Below the pieces are notes generated by a model, which saw only the letters and a program-made list of their open reading frames with translations, did no database searches and was not told where the DNA came from. The position numbers were made by a program, and so were the translations under genes. Shown here in pieces: positions 49,807 through 59,686 of a stretch of DNA of 64,000 nucleotides. Source of the DNA: Anaerotruncus colihominis (GTDB lineage Bacteria; Bacillota; Clostridia; Oscillospirales; Ruminococcaceae); assembly GCF_010206195.1 (NCBI RefSeq), contig NZ_VIQT01000008.1:62001-126000 (forward strand), written 5' to 3'. Position 1 is the first letter of the stretch. Each line of letters starts with the position of its first letter.

Positions 49807-52800
49807 ATGTTGTATCTGGAACAATTAGAAAAGATTCTTAACCACATCACCAGCATCGGCATCTATGTTGTCCGGCGCGATACGCATGAAATGCTTTATT
49901 TTAACGAGCGCGTCCGGGCGGTCGCCCCTGATGTCCGCATCGGGTCTGTCTGCCACGAGCTATGGGCCGGCACGTGTTCCAACTGCCCGCTGCTTTCAAT
50001 CGGAGACCAGGAATCGCATACTGCGGTATCGTATAATGATCCATTCGGCGAGATGGTCGATATCACGGCCACAAAAATGATGTGGGGCGAGGAAATACCG
50101 GCTTACATCATAACGGTCGGCCCGCATACGCTCACAAAGCGCGAGCAGGAATTGGAGTGGGGCCGGCGGCGGATGCTTCAGGCGCTTTCGTGTGTTTATT
50201 CAATGGTCATCTATGTCAATCTGACCAGGAACAGCTTTTTCATGGTCGAATACGAGCGGTTTGATACAAAGCAGGCGCCCGATGAAGGCAACTTCGACGA
50301 ACTGATTGAAATCGGCGCGCAAACCATGCATCCCGATTTCCGCGAGCAGTTTAAAAATACCTTTAGCCGCAAGCGGCTGCTTGAACAGTTTGCAAAGGGC
50401 GAAACCAATATTTATATGGAGCACCGTCAGCTTGGCGACGATGGGGAATACCACTGGACCATGACGCGGGTTGTCCAGGTGGAAAACCCCATAAACAACG
50501 ACGTTCTGGAGATTACGCTCTCCCACAACATCGATCGTGAAAAACAGCTTGAGGAAAAGCTCAAGGTTCAGCATGAGATGGAGCGCGAGCGCATTCGCTA
50601 TCAGACGGCTGTCGAAAGCACCGACGAGGTGATGTTCGAATACGATGTGGCGGAGGATCTTTTTACAGCGTTTGAGGGTATTGTCCAGGATGGCGCGCGC
50701 AGGACGCAGCGCATGGTGCTGCGGGGATACCTGGAACGCATAGAGACACTGGGCATCGTCCATCCGGATTATTTTGATCAGATGCGTTGCAAGCTGAGCG
50801 GCCGCACGCTTGACGACGTTGAAATTAGAATGAAAACGCCGCATACGCAGGAATACCGGTGGTTCCGTGTCCATGGGAACATGGTCTATGAAAACAATCG
50901 GCCGGCGCTTGTCATTGGGATGCTGCGAGATATAACCCATATCAAACAGCTGGAGTTGGAGCGCGAATCGCTCGAACGTATCTGTAATTTTACAGTCAAT
51001 CAGGATTACAATCTTGTCGCTATCATCGAAGTGCCAACAGAAACGTATGCCATTCGTTTTTGTTCGCTTGGCCCCATCTATCACATCCCGCATGCCGGCG
51101 CATATCCCGAACAGGTTGCACGCATTGCGCAGCTTGCGGTATATCCGGACGACCGTGGTGAATTCATAAGTCAGCTCGACCTGCCCACACTGATCTCTCA
51201 TCTCGAGCAGTCCGATGAAGAGTGCCGCCTTTACTGCCGCATTTTGAGCAATGACGGCGCTTTCCGCTGGAAACGCGTCCGTTTTACATATTATGAAGGC
51301 GATCAGACGCATATCTTGTTGACCATACAGGATGTCCAGGAGGTGCGCGAGGCCAAAGACCGCGAGCTGGTGAGCAACCGGATTTTTGCGACTGCTTTCC
51401 GTGACCTGTACGACCAGGTATTTGAAGCGGATCTCATTACAAATGAAATCCATGAAATCATCTGTGATGAGGACGGCATTCAGCGTGTCCCGACCGGACG
51501 GACGCTGCAGGAGGTGATCGACTACCGCTGCGAGCACCTGATCCATCCGGATTTCCGCCGTCAATATATGCAGGAAATGGATATGGACACGATTCCCGAG
51601 CGGCTGGCCAACACTGCAAGCAGTTATTTTGAAATCCAGCGCAAAACCACCTTCACAAGCGATTTGTACCATTGGTATTCAATACAGCTTCAATTCTTAT
51701 CCGAATCGCAGGACAGCTACAAAATCATGCTTTACATGCGCGACATCGATCAAACGCGCCGCGAGGATGAACGCAACAAGCGCGCCTTACGGGACGCGCT
51801 TGTGTTGGCACGCGACGCCAACCGGGCAAAAACCGATTTTATTTCGCGCATGTCCCACGATATCCGCACGCCGATGAATGCGATCATCGGTATGACCACT
51901 ATCGCGGCTGCCAATCTTGGCAACAAGGCCAAAATCTCCGATTGTCTGCAAAAGATCGACGTATCGGCCAAATTCCTCCTGTCGCTGATCAACGATATCC
52001 TCGACATGTCCAAGATTGAAAGCGGTAAGGTCGTCATTGCGCGGCGTGAATTCAATTTTCACCGCATGATCCATGGCATTTCATCCGTATTCGGGCAGCA
52101 GGCCGCGCAAAAGCATCTTGCGTTCAACGTCTATCTCGAGGAAAACTTTCCGCTGACCTGTATGGGCGATGAACTGCGCATCAATCAAGTGCTGATGAAC
52201 CTGCTCGGCAATGCTGTCAAATTCACGCCTGAGGGGGGACGCGTATCCCTGCGCATTGAACGCAAAAAGGCCAAAGAACACATTACGCTTGTCCGTTTTG
52301 AGGTCGAGGATACCGGCATCGGGATCAGCCCGGAATTCCAAAAGCGCATCTTCGATCCATTCGAGCAGGAATCCGCCAGCAGCGGACGCGTCTTTGAGGG
52401 GACAGGGCTTGGAATGACGATCACCCAAAACCTTGTGCTGCTGATGGACGGGCGCATTTCGCTGGAAAGCGAGCTTGGGCAGGGAACACGGTTCATTGTG
52501 GAACTGCCGTTGGAATTGGGCGAGACAGCCGAACCTGTGGCGGTCGGCAGCGAGTCCATCGGCCATCTGCGTGTGCTCATTGTCGACGACGATGTGATCA
52601 CCTGCGAACATACGCAGACGATTCTGCTTCATATGGGGCTTGAGTCCGTCTGGGTTACATCCGGCGAACAAGCCCTGCGGGAACTGCGCGAGGCACGCGC
52701 CAAAAATCAAAATTATGATGTCGCGTTTATTGATTGGAAGATACCCGGGATGGACGGGCTTGAAATCGCGCGCCGTATGCGCGAGCTTGCTGGGCCGGAA

Positions 52801-53379
52801 ACGCTCGCTATCATTATGTCCGCCTATGACTGGGCGCAGATTGAAACCGAGGCGCGCGCAGCCGGCGTGGACCACTTCATTTCCAAACCGATCTTCCCAG
52901 AGAGCGTGCACAACGCGCTCAGCCGGGCCATGCAGGACGCGCCGTCTGCGCAGGAGCCGGATTCTTTCCAGTTTTGCGGCGAACGGATATTGCTGGTGGA
53001 GGACAACGAGATCAACATGGAAATCGCGCGCACGCTCTTGGAAATGCAGGGATTGACTGTGGACGGGGCGTGCAATGGGCAGGAAGCCGTCGATAAATTC
53101 CAGGCGTCGGAGCTTGGTTATTACCGTGTTATTTTGATGGACATCCGAATGCCAGTCATGGACGGCGTCACCGCCACGCAAAAAATCCGCGCGCTGCCGC
53201 GCGCCGACGCCGAAACCGTTCCCATCATAGCGATGACAGCCAACGCTTTCCAGGAGGACGAGGAGTTTGCCGCCCAGATGGGGATGAACGGCTATCTGAT
53301 CAAGCCAATTGATACGAAATCCCTGTTTAAGGGGCTGAATCAGCTTTTAAACCAGGGATTGACACAAATGTATATTTGA
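49807..53379 (+). CDS. Hybrid sensor histidine kinase with PAS-like sensors and two receiver domains
   Basis: A 1190-residue cytosolic kinase with no membrane span. Residues 1-650 hold several PAS-like modules (YFNERVRAVAPDVRIG, EYHWTMTRVVQ, EYRWFRVHGNMV, FRWKRVRFTYYEGDQ). The HisKA box FISRMSHDIRTPMNAIIGMT has His684. The ATPase domain shows LLGNAVKFTPEGG, DTGIGISPEFQKRIF and GTGLGMTITQNLV. Two receivers follow: the first with VLIVDDD and Asp976, the second with LLVEDNEINM and Asp1112. A separate HPt and response regulator follow, so it is the head of a multistep phosphorelay. The signal is unknown. Confidence 0.95.
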   Translation: MLYLEQLEKILNHITSIGIYVVRRDTHEMLYFNERVRAVAPDVRIGSVCHELWAGTCSNCPLLSIGDQESHTAVSYNDPFGEMVDITATKMMWGEEIPAYIITVGPHTLTKREQELEWGRRRMLQALSCVYSMVIYVNLTRNSFFMVEYERFDTKQAPDEGNFDELIEIGAQTMHPDFREQFKNTFSRKRLLEQFAKGETNIYMEHRQLGDDGEYHWTMTRVVQVENPINNDVLEITLSHNIDREKQLEEKLKVQHEMERERIRYQTAVESTDEVMFEYDVAEDLFTAFEGIVQDGARRTQRMVLRGYLERIETLGIVHPDYFDQMRCKLSGRTLDDVEIRMKTPHTQEYRWFRVHGNMVYENNRPALVIGMLRDITHIKQLELERESLERICNFTVNQDYNLVAIIEVPTETYAIRFCSLGPIYHIPHAGAYPEQVARIAQLAVYPDDRGEFISQLDLPTLISHLEQSDEECRLYCRILSNDGAFRWKRVRFTYYEGDQTHILLTIQDVQEVREAKDRELVSNRIFATAFRDLYDQVFEADLITNEIHEIICDEDGIQRVPTGRTLQEVIDYRCEHLIHPDFRRQYMQEMDMDTIPERLANTASSYFEIQRKTTFTSDLYHWYSIQLQFLSESQDSYKIMLYMRDIDQTRREDERNKRALRDALVLARDANRAKTDFISRMSHDIRTPMNAIIGMTTIAAANLGNKAKISDCLQKIDVSAKFLLSLINDILDMSKIESGKVVIARREFNFHRMIHGISSVFGQQAAQKHLAFNVYLEENFPLTCMGDELRINQVLMNLLGNAVKFTPEGGRVSLRIERKKAKEHITLVRFEVEDTGIGISPEFQKRIFDPFEQESASSGRVFEGTGLGMTITQNLVLLMDGRISLESELGQGTRFIVELPLELGETAEPVAVGSESIGHLRVLIVDDDVITCEHTQTILLHMGLESVWVTSGEQALRELREARAKNQNYDVAFIDWKIPGMDGLEIARRMRELAGPETLAIIMSAYDWAQIETEARAAGVDHFISKPIFPESVHNALSRAMQDAPSAQEPDSFQFCGERILLVEDNEINMEIARTLLEMQGLTVDGACNGQEAVDKFQASELGYYRVILMDIRMPVMDGVTATQKIRALPRADAETVPIIAMTANAFQEDEEFAAQMGMNGYLIKPIDTKSLFKGLNQLLNQGLTQMYI

Positions 53380-53393
53380 GAGGGTGGATTTAT

Positions 53394-53747
53394 ATGGAAT
53401 TTGGACAACTGCTTAGGGATATTGGGGTGGATGAAAAAGCAACGCTGGAACGTTTTAACGGTATGAGCGACCTGTTGAAAACTTTTATTCTGAAATTTCC
53501 GGCGGACCCAACCTATGAACGCCTTGTTAATGCGATTGAGGGCGGCGTGTTTGAGGACATGGAGCGAGAGGTCCATACGCTCAAGGGGGTGACGGCCAAT
53601 CTCGGCATTTCCGGACTGAATGCATTTTGCAGCGAGTACCTCGACTGTCTGCGGCAGCACAAAACTGCGCCGCTTCCAAACTTATATCAGCGCATTCAGG
53701 AGGAATACGCCCGGGTAGTCAAATTGATCAATGAATATCATTCATAA
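53394..53747 (+). CDS. Histidine phosphotransfer (HPt) protein
   Basis: A 117-residue four-helix HPt protein. The phosphoacceptor is His61 in HTLKGVTANLGISGLNAF. It relays phosphate between the receiver domains of the kinase and a response regulator. It begins 14 bp after the kinase stop and is surely cotranscribed. Separate HPt genes are uncommon in Firmicutes. Confidence 0.93.
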   Translation: MEFGQLLRDIGVDEKATLERFNGMSDLLKTFILKFPADPTYERLVNAIEGGVFEDMEREVHTLKGVTANLGISGLNAFCSEYLDCLRQHKTAPLPNLYQRIQEEYARVVKLINEYHS

Positions 53748-53935
53748 GCAAGGGACTGTATTCATAAGGTATAAATGTCAAACAGCCAGGCATTTTCACA
53801 GGAAAGCGTATAGATGCGGGAAAAGCGGCCGCCGCCCCAGCGCAGTTCCATTTAGCCGCGCCTTTTTTGGGGCGCATGAATGCATACTTTTAAATATTAA
53901 ACAAGCTTACAGCGCGTATGTGGGGAGAAATGGTC

Positions 53936-54388
53936 ATGAAAAAAATAATGATAATCGATGACGACACAACCAGCCTCGCGATCGCCAGGGCGCTGCTTGA
54001 ATCAGAATACAAAGTCATTACGATGCAGTCCGGTCTACAGGCCCTTGGATACCTTCAGGATCACCAGCCGCCGGAATTGATTCTGCTCGACATGGTTATG
54101 CCGGGCACAAGCGGAATGGATGTGCTCAAATCGCTCAAGGAGACCCCCAAGCTCGCGGAGATCCCTGTTATCTTTCTTTCAAGTATGGAGGGGATAGAGT
54201 TTGAAGTCGAGGGCTTTACGCACGGCGCCGAGGATTTTATTCAAAAGCCGATCCACGCGCAGCTTCTGAAAATGAAGATCAGCCGACAGATGTATATCCG
54301 TCAGCTCAAGGAGGAAAACCAGTTCCTGCACAGAAAACTCCAACTGCTCAAGATCAAGATTGAAGCTGTGCTTGATCACCTGATATGA
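53936..54388 (+). CDS. Response regulator with receiver and short coiled-coil tail
   Basis: A 150-residue protein. The receiver has KKIMIIDDD at the start, Asp52 as acceptor (LILLDMVMPG), the Ser/Thr switch in VIFLSSMEG, and Lys in FIQKPIHAQ. Residues about 120-150 are a short helical, coiled-coil-like tail (LKEENQFLHRKLQLLKIKIEAVL) with no DNA-binding domain. It probably acts through protein contacts as the output of the phosphorelay. The ATG at 53936 is preferred over one six bases earlier. Confidence 0.92.
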   Translation: MKKIMIIDDDTTSLAIARALLESEYKVITMQSGLQALGYLQDHQPPELILLDMVMPGTSGMDVLKSLKETPKLAEIPVIFLSSMEGIEFEVEGFTHGAEDFIQKPIHAQLLKMKISRQMYIRQLKEENQFLHRKLQLLKIKIEAVLDHLI

Positions 54389-54395
54389 TCAAGAC

Positions 54396-54430
54396 GGGCG
54401 CGTCCGAATACACGGACGCGCCCTCTTTTT
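54396..54430 (+). terminator. Terminator of the phosphorelay operon
   Basis: GGGCGCGTCCG (54396-54406) pairs with CGGACGCGCCC (54413-54423) and is followed by TCTTTTT. Confidence 0.9.
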
Positions 54431-54531
54431 ATGCTGGAGTATCAGCGCAATCGCCTGCCCTCCATAATCCGCGACATATTCCGGCAAACCAGCCTGTCCT
54501 GGGAAGACCGGGCGCGCAGCTTCCTTTGATG

Positions 54532-54948
54532 TCAGTCGGACGCGTGCTCCCGCACGGTAAGCATCCAGCAGATACCAAACCGGTCGCGCAGCGAGCCATG
54601 CAAATCCGCGAAAAAGGACGGCGCCAGCTCCATAAAGATGTCGCCACCCTGCCTGAGCACATCCCAGATCCTTTGTGCTCGCTTCGGATCGTCGAGCACA
54701 ACGCTGACATATTGGTTGTTTCCACACGCACACGGTCCCGACATATCGGCGCACATCAGCTCTGCGCCGTCGATTTCGATACATGCGTTTAAAATCAAAC
54801 CCTGGTCCTCCTGCGAAATGGAAAAACCCGGACGCGCCGGCATATCCCCATAGCGCCGGATGGAGCGCACACATGCGCCGAACGCTTCCTCGTATGCGTC
54901 GAGTGCCTGTGCACAGTTGCGGTCAAACATCAGATAGTGTCCGATCAT
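54532..54948 (-). CDS. VOC-family protein (PhnB/glyoxalase-like)
   Basis: A 138-residue protein of the vicinal-oxygen-chelate superfamily. The PhnB-like pattern is clear: YLMFDRNCAQALDAYEEAFG at the start, and DDPKRAQRIWDVLRQGGDIFMELAPSFFADLHGSLRDRFGICW, whose GxxxDxFGxxW ending is typical. Function of such proteins is often unknown. It is monocistronic. The start ATG at 54948 follows GAGGAAAC. Confidence 0.88.
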   Translation of the reverse strand: MIGHYLMFDRNCAQALDAYEEAFGACVRSIRRYGDMPARPGFSISQEDQGLILNACIEIDGAELMCADMSGPCACGNNQYVSVVLDDPKRAQRIWDVLRQGGDIFMELAPSFFADLHGSLRDRFGICWMLTVREHASD

Positions 54949-55332
54949 CGTTTTGTTTCCTCCTCAATACCCATTATACAGGCGCCTTCCTTTATGCGCT
55001 TTCCCCAGTATGCTGCCCCGTTTGGGCGCGCATATCCACACGAACGCTTGACAGCAAGCCCCTGCGTCCGCTATAATATTATCCAAAGGGTAAGCGGTGC
55101 GGCCGCTTGCAGCCGCTATGCGCGGCCAGCTGGTGTAACAGCGGCCTGAAAATGCGTAAGTCCAAATCTGCGGGACTTACGCGTTTTGCTTTTCTAAATT
55201 AAAAATGACGGCAGCGGCCGTCTGCGGGGAGGCTTTCGGGATGAATCCTGTTTTTGATCGCGCCGGCGTCCACAAACACCGGCGCCGCGATCATCCACAG
55301 CGCATCCATGTATTTAATAAAGGGGGACGTCC
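54949..55332. other. Intergenic region before the ABC exporter
   Basis: No gene is seen in this 384-bp stretch. It contains a terminator-like hairpin with GCGTAAGTCC (55154-55163) and GGACTTACGC (55173-55182) followed by a T-rich tail, a TATAAT-like box near 55070-55075, and a GC-rich inverted repeat (about 55256-55293). The ribosome site before 55333 is AAAGGGGG. Confidence 0.55.
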
Positions 55333-57081
55333 ATGTACCGGCAACTCATAAAAAGCATCCGTGAATTCAAACGGCCCTCCATCCTTTCACCAGTCTTTGT
55401 TTCGCTGGAGGTTGTGATGGAATGCATCATTCCGTTTGTCATCGCGCAGCTTGTCAACCAGATCAAGGCCGGGTGCGGCATGGGCGTAATCGTTGGCTTT
55501 GGGGCCGCGCTGATCGCCATGGCCGGCCTGTCGCTGCTGTTCGGCGTGCTGGCGGGCAACGCGTGCGCCAAAGCGTCCTGCGGCTTTGCACGCAACCTGC
55601 GCAAGGATATGTTTTACCAGATCCAGTCGTATTCGTTTGAAAATATCGACCGCTTTTCATCCTCGTCGCTCGTCACGCGGCTGACCACGGACATCACAAA
55701 TGTCCAGATGGCCTATATGATGATTATCCGCATCGCTGTGCGCAGCCCCCTGATGCTGCTGTTTTCATTCATCATGGCGTTTATTATGGGCGGCCGTATG
55801 GCGCTCATTTTTCTGGTTGTCGCGCCTTTGCTTGGAATCGGCCTGTTCTCCATCATCCGGCTGGTTATGCCGCTGTTCCGCAGGGTTTTTAAAAAATACG
55901 ACGCGCTCAATAACTCCGTACAGGAAAATATTCAGGGTATGCGCGTCGTCAAATCCTATGTGCGCGAGGATTATGAAAAACAGAAGTTTTCCGCGGCCGC
56001 CGGCGACGTCTGCGCCGACTTTACGCGCGCCGAGCGTATTCTGGCCTTCAACAACCCGCTCATGCAGTTTTGCCTGTATACGGTTATGATCTTCGTCCTC
56101 TCGTTCGGTTCCTACACCATCATCACAACACGCGGCCTGGCGCTCGATGTGGGGCAATTTTCCGCCCTGCTGACATACAGCTTCCAGATTTTAAGCAGCC
56201 TGATGATGCTTTCCATGGTGTTCGTCATGATCACCCTGGCCACCGAATCAGCGCAGCGTATTGCCGAGGTGCTCGGTGAAACAAGCTCCCTCGCCTCGCC
56301 CCCGCAGGCTGTGACAGAGGTGCGCGACGGTTCGGTCGATTTTGACGGCGTCAGCTTCAAGTATGCCAAGACGGCCAAGCGGATGGCGCTTTCAAATATC
56401 AACCTGCACATCCGTTCCGGTGAAACCATCGGCATCATCGGCGGAACCGGCTCCTCAAAATCGACGCTGATACAGCTCATATCGCGCCTTTATGACGTGA
56501 CCGAGGGCTGCGTGCGCGTCGGCGGCGTCGACGTGCGTCAATATGACCTGGAGGCGCTGCGCAATCAGGTTGCCGTCGTGCTGCAAAAGAACGTGCTTTT
56601 TTCCGGTACGATCAGCGAAAACCTGCGCTGGGGCAATCCGGACGCCGACGACGGGCAGCTAAAGGAGGCGTGCCGTCTTGCGCAGGCGGATGAATTTATT
56701 TCGCAGTTTCCAAAGGGCTACGATACCTATATCGAACAGGGCGGCTCCAACGTCTCCGGTGGGCAAAAGCAGCGGCTGTGTATCGCGCGGGCGCTGCTCA
56801 AGCGTCCTAAAATCCTGATCCTGGACGATTCAACCAGCGCAGTCGATACGCGCACGGACGCGCTGATCCGCAAGGCGATGCGGGAGTATATCCCCGAGAC
56901 CACCAAGATTATCATCGCGCAGCGCACCTCGTCCGTGGAGGACGCGGACCGTATCGTTGTACTGGACGGCGGCGCGATCAACGCCATCGGCACGCACCAG
57001 GAGCTTCTCGCGGCCAACCCGATCTATCAGGAGGTCTATACATCACAAAACAAGGCAGGTGATCAGGATGAATACAACTAA
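55333..57081 (+). CDS. ABC exporter half-transporter with degenerate catalytic site
   Basis: A 582-residue fused membrane-ATPase protein of the multidrug exporter class, six spans in residues about 20-310. The ATPase domain has Walker A GGTGSSKST, signature NVSGGQKQRLCIARAL and D-loop STSAVDTRTD. Two catalytic residues are altered: the Walker B glutamate is Asp (LILDDSTSAVD) and the H-loop His is Gln (IIIAQRTSSV). This is the pattern of the degenerate partner in heterodimeric exporters such as BmrCD. It overlaps the next gene by 14 bp, consistent with a dimer. Confidence 0.93.
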   Translation: MYRQLIKSIREFKRPSILSPVFVSLEVVMECIIPFVIAQLVNQIKAGCGMGVIVGFGAALIAMAGLSLLFGVLAGNACAKASCGFARNLRKDMFYQIQSYSFENIDRFSSSSLVTRLTTDITNVQMAYMMIIRIAVRSPLMLLFSFIMAFIMGGRMALIFLVVAPLLGIGLFSIIRLVMPLFRRVFKKYDALNNSVQENIQGMRVVKSYVREDYEKQKFSAAAGDVCADFTRAERILAFNNPLMQFCLYTVMIFVLSFGSYTIITTRGLALDVGQFSALLTYSFQILSSLMMLSMVFVMITLATESAQRIAEVLGETSSLASPPQAVTEVRDGSVDFDGVSFKYAKTAKRMALSNINLHIRSGETIGIIGGTGSSKSTLIQLISRLYDVTEGCVRVGGVDVRQYDLEALRNQVAVVLQKNVLFSGTISENLRWGNPDADDGQLKEACRLAQADEFISQFPKGYDTYIEQGGSNVSGGQKQRLCIARALLKRPKILILDDSTSAVDTRTDALIRKAMREYIPETTKIIIAQRTSSVEDADRIVVLDGGAINAIGTHQELLAANPIYQEVYTSQNKAGDQDEYN

Positions 57082-58966
57082 AGGCGCGCCGGTCCCGGTA
57101 AAACATACGCTTATGCGGCTGTTTTCCACACTGTTTCGGTTCTATCCGGTCATGATGCCGATAACGCTCGTCTGCATCCTGTTCAACGCCGTGGTCAGCT
57201 CCATTCCGGCGGTTTTCATGCAGAATGTCATCGCGGCTGTCGAAGCAAGCTGGCAAAGCGGCGACTGGGCCGCGGCGGCAGGGAGGATACTTCCGCTTGT
57301 CGGCATCCTCTGCGTGTTTTATGTGCTGTCGCTCGCCGCCTCCATGACGTTTACACAGCTTATGGCCGTCATCACGCAGGGCTTTCTGCGCAAACTGCGC
57401 GAGAGTATGTTCAGCCGGATGCAGGATCTTCCCATCCGCTATTTTGACACGAACAACCACGGCGATGTGATGAGCTATTACACAAACGATATCGACACGC
57501 TGCGCCAGATGATTTCGCAGAGCTTCCCGCAGCTTGTCAGCGCGGGCGTTGTTGTAACCACCATCTTTGCCATCATGATCTATTACAGCGTCTGGCTGGC
57601 GCTCGTCGTCATCGCCGGCGTCGCCTGCATGGCGCTTGTCACAAAGCATGTCGGCGGAGGCTCCGCCCGCTACTTCATCCGTCAGCAGCATGCGCTCGGC
57701 AAGGTGGAGGGCTTTGTTGAGGAAATGATGACCGGACAGAAGGTCGTCAAGGTATTCTGTCATGAGCAGCAGAGCAAGGCTGATTTTGACCGTCTCAACG
57801 ACGAGCTGTTTTCAGACGCCGAGCTCGCCAACCGCTATGCGAATACCCTCGGCCCGATCCTCAATAATATCGGCAATATCCTCTATGTGATTGTTGCGCT
57901 GACAGGCGGCGTGCTGCTTTTGTCCGGCGCGCCCAACTTGAGCATCTGCGGCCTTGGGTTCAGCATCAGCATTATTGTGCCGTTTTTAAGTATGACGCGC
58001 CAATTTTCGGGAAACATCAACCAGGTTTCCCAGCAGCTCAATGCGGTTATTATGGGTCTGGCGGGCGCGCAGCGTATTTTTGCTCTGCTTGACGAGCAGC
58101 CGGAATCGGACGAAGGGCGCGTGACGCTTGTGAATGTCCGGGAGGAAAACGGCGTGCTTGTCGAGAGCGCTGCGCGCACCGGGCTTTGGGCCTGGAAAAA
58201 ACCTGACGGCGGCGGTGAGGGCTATACGCGGCTGGCCGGCGACGTGCGCCTAAAGGACGTGGATTTCGGCTATGTTCCCGGGAAAACCGTCCTGCACGAC
58301 ATCACCCTCTATGCCGAACCTGGGCAGAAGGTGGCTTTTGTCGGCGCCACCGGCGCCGGCAAAACAACAATTACCAACCTGATCAACCGCTTTTATGATA
58401 TTTCCGACGGAGCCATCCTCTATGACGGCATCGACATCGGGCAGATCAAAAAATCCGACCTGCGCCGCAGCCTTGGCGTTGTCCTTCAGGATACCAACCT
58501 GTTTACAGGCACCGTCATGGACAATATCCGCTATGGCCGCCTGGACGCCACCGACGAGGAATGCATCGCGGCGGCAGAGCTTGCGGGCGCGCACGATTTC
58601 ATCACACGCCTGCCAAATGGATACGACACGCCGCTTTCCGGAAACGGAGCCAGCCTTTCACAGGGACAGCGCCAGCTTTTGGCCATCGCACGGGCGGCTG
58701 TCGCCGATCCGCCGGTTATGATTCTCGACGAGGCCACCTCATCCATCGATACGCGCACAGAGTCCATCGTCCAGCGCGGCATGGACGCCCTGATGTACGG
58801 ACGCACCGTGTTTGTCATCGCGCACCGCCTGTCCACGGTCAAAAACGCGGATGTGATTATGGTGCTCGATCACGGCCGCATTATTGAGCGCGGCAGCCAC
58901 GACCAGCTCATCGCCGCGCGCGGCCAGTATTACCAGCTCTATACGGGCGCGTTCGAGCTGGAGTGA
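57068..58966 (+). CDS. ABC exporter half-transporter with canonical catalytic site
   Basis: A 632-residue exporter subunit coupled to the previous gene. It has six spans and a canonical ATPase: Walker A GATGAGKTTITN, signature LSQGQRQLLAIARA, Walker B MILDEATSSID and H-loop FVIAHRLSTV. Residues about 335-385 contain an insert with low similarity (VNVREENGVLVESAARTGLWAW). Together the two proteins form one exporter with one working ATP site. The substrate (drug, lipid or peptide) is not known. Confidence 0.94.
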   Translation: MNTTKGAPVPVKHTLMRLFSTLFRFYPVMMPITLVCILFNAVVSSIPAVFMQNVIAAVEASWQSGDWAAAAGRILPLVGILCVFYVLSLAASMTFTQLMAVITQGFLRKLRESMFSRMQDLPIRYFDTNNHGDVMSYYTNDIDTLRQMISQSFPQLVSAGVVVTTIFAIMIYYSVWLALVVIAGVACMALVTKHVGGGSARYFIRQQHALGKVEGFVEEMMTGQKVVKVFCHEQQSKADFDRLNDELFSDAELANRYANTLGPILNNIGNILYVIVALTGGVLLLSGAPNLSICGLGFSISIIVPFLSMTRQFSGNINQVSQQLNAVIMGLAGAQRIFALLDEQPESDEGRVTLVNVREENGVLVESAARTGLWAWKKPDGGGEGYTRLAGDVRLKDVDFGYVPGKTVLHDITLYAEPGQKVAFVGATGAGKTTITNLINRFYDISDGAILYDGIDIGQIKKSDLRRSLGVVLQDTNLFTGTVMDNIRYGRLDATDEECIAAAELAGAHDFITRLPNGYDTPLSGNGASLSQGQRQLLAIARAAVADPPVMILDEATSSIDTRTESIVQRGMDALMYGRTVFVIAHRLSTVKNADVIMVLDHGRIIERGSHDQLIAARGQYYQLYTGAFELE

Positions 58967-59018
58967 CGCGCAGACGGACGGCCCCTTTTCCTGTGAGCAC
59001 AATGAAGGAGGAATTATT

Positions 59019-59609
59019 TTGCTGCTTTTCTTGGTGTCGATCGCTCTGGCCGCGTGGGTGACGCGGGCTTACCATAATATCATGCAGGTCGATCTCGTTT
59101 TCCTGGCTTTTCTGGCGCTCGCCCCCCTGCTGCACCGCGTGCGTTTTTCAGCCGGGCTTGAGCGCGGCGATGGGAATGTCTCTGTTCACATCCGGTTCGG
59201 CTTTGCGCCCGCGGAGCGGGAACTGTTCCCGAAAACGGTTGTCCTCAGCATGGCGCTGAACGTTTTTCTGCTGCTCGCCTTGGAGACGGCCATGCAGCTT
59301 TCCCCCTCGCTTTCGGTTCACTATGCGCTGCAATGCCTGTTGTTTTTGATTCCGGTCCTTCATCTGCTGCTGTTGCGCAGCCGGGCGTTCCTTTTTGCCG
59401 ATATCTGCTATGGCGGGGTGATGGCGGCGCTCTGCGCGGCGGACAAATTCTTTCATTCGCTTGATACTTCGATCGAATTCTTTCTGTATCTGCTGCGGCG
59501 CGATGCTGTCAAATGGCTTGCAATCACGCTGGCCTATGGCGTGTTGTGGGGCGTATACAGGGCGGTCAAAGGAAAACTGATAAAAACCCGGCTGCCGCAG
59601 AGGGGGTAA
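59019..59609 (+). CDS. Hydrophobic membrane protein of unknown function
   Basis: A 196-residue protein starting at TTG 59019 with AAGGAGG upstream, 52 bp after the exporter. It has four to five hydrophobic segments (LLFLVSIALAAWV, VVLSMALNVFLLLALETA, LQCLLFLIPVLHLLLL). No family is recognised. The stretch FGFAPAERELFPK between spans is soluble. A role with the exporter is only suggested by location. A terminator follows. Confidence 0.6.
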   Translation: MLLFLVSIALAAWVTRAYHNIMQVDLVFLAFLALAPLLHRVRFSAGLERGDGNVSVHIRFGFAPAERELFPKTVVLSMALNVFLLLALETAMQLSPSLSVHYALQCLLFLIPVLHLLLLRSRAFLFADICYGGVMAALCAADKFFHSLDTSIEFFLYLLRRDAVKWLAITLAYGVLWGVYRAVKGKLIKTRLPQRG

Positions 59610-59629
59610 CAGCCGGGCGAATACCCTGA

Positions 59630-59671
59630 AAAGGCCGGGCGGGCCCTCGTGTGAGGGCCCGCCCGGCCTTT
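59630..59671. terminator. Very stable bidirectional terminator
   Basis: A perfect 19-bp stem (59630-59648 with 59653-59671) has GTGT as its loop and T/A-rich outer bases. It lies between convergent genes. Confidence 0.9.
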
Positions 59672-59686
59672 CCTTATAGGCTTTTC

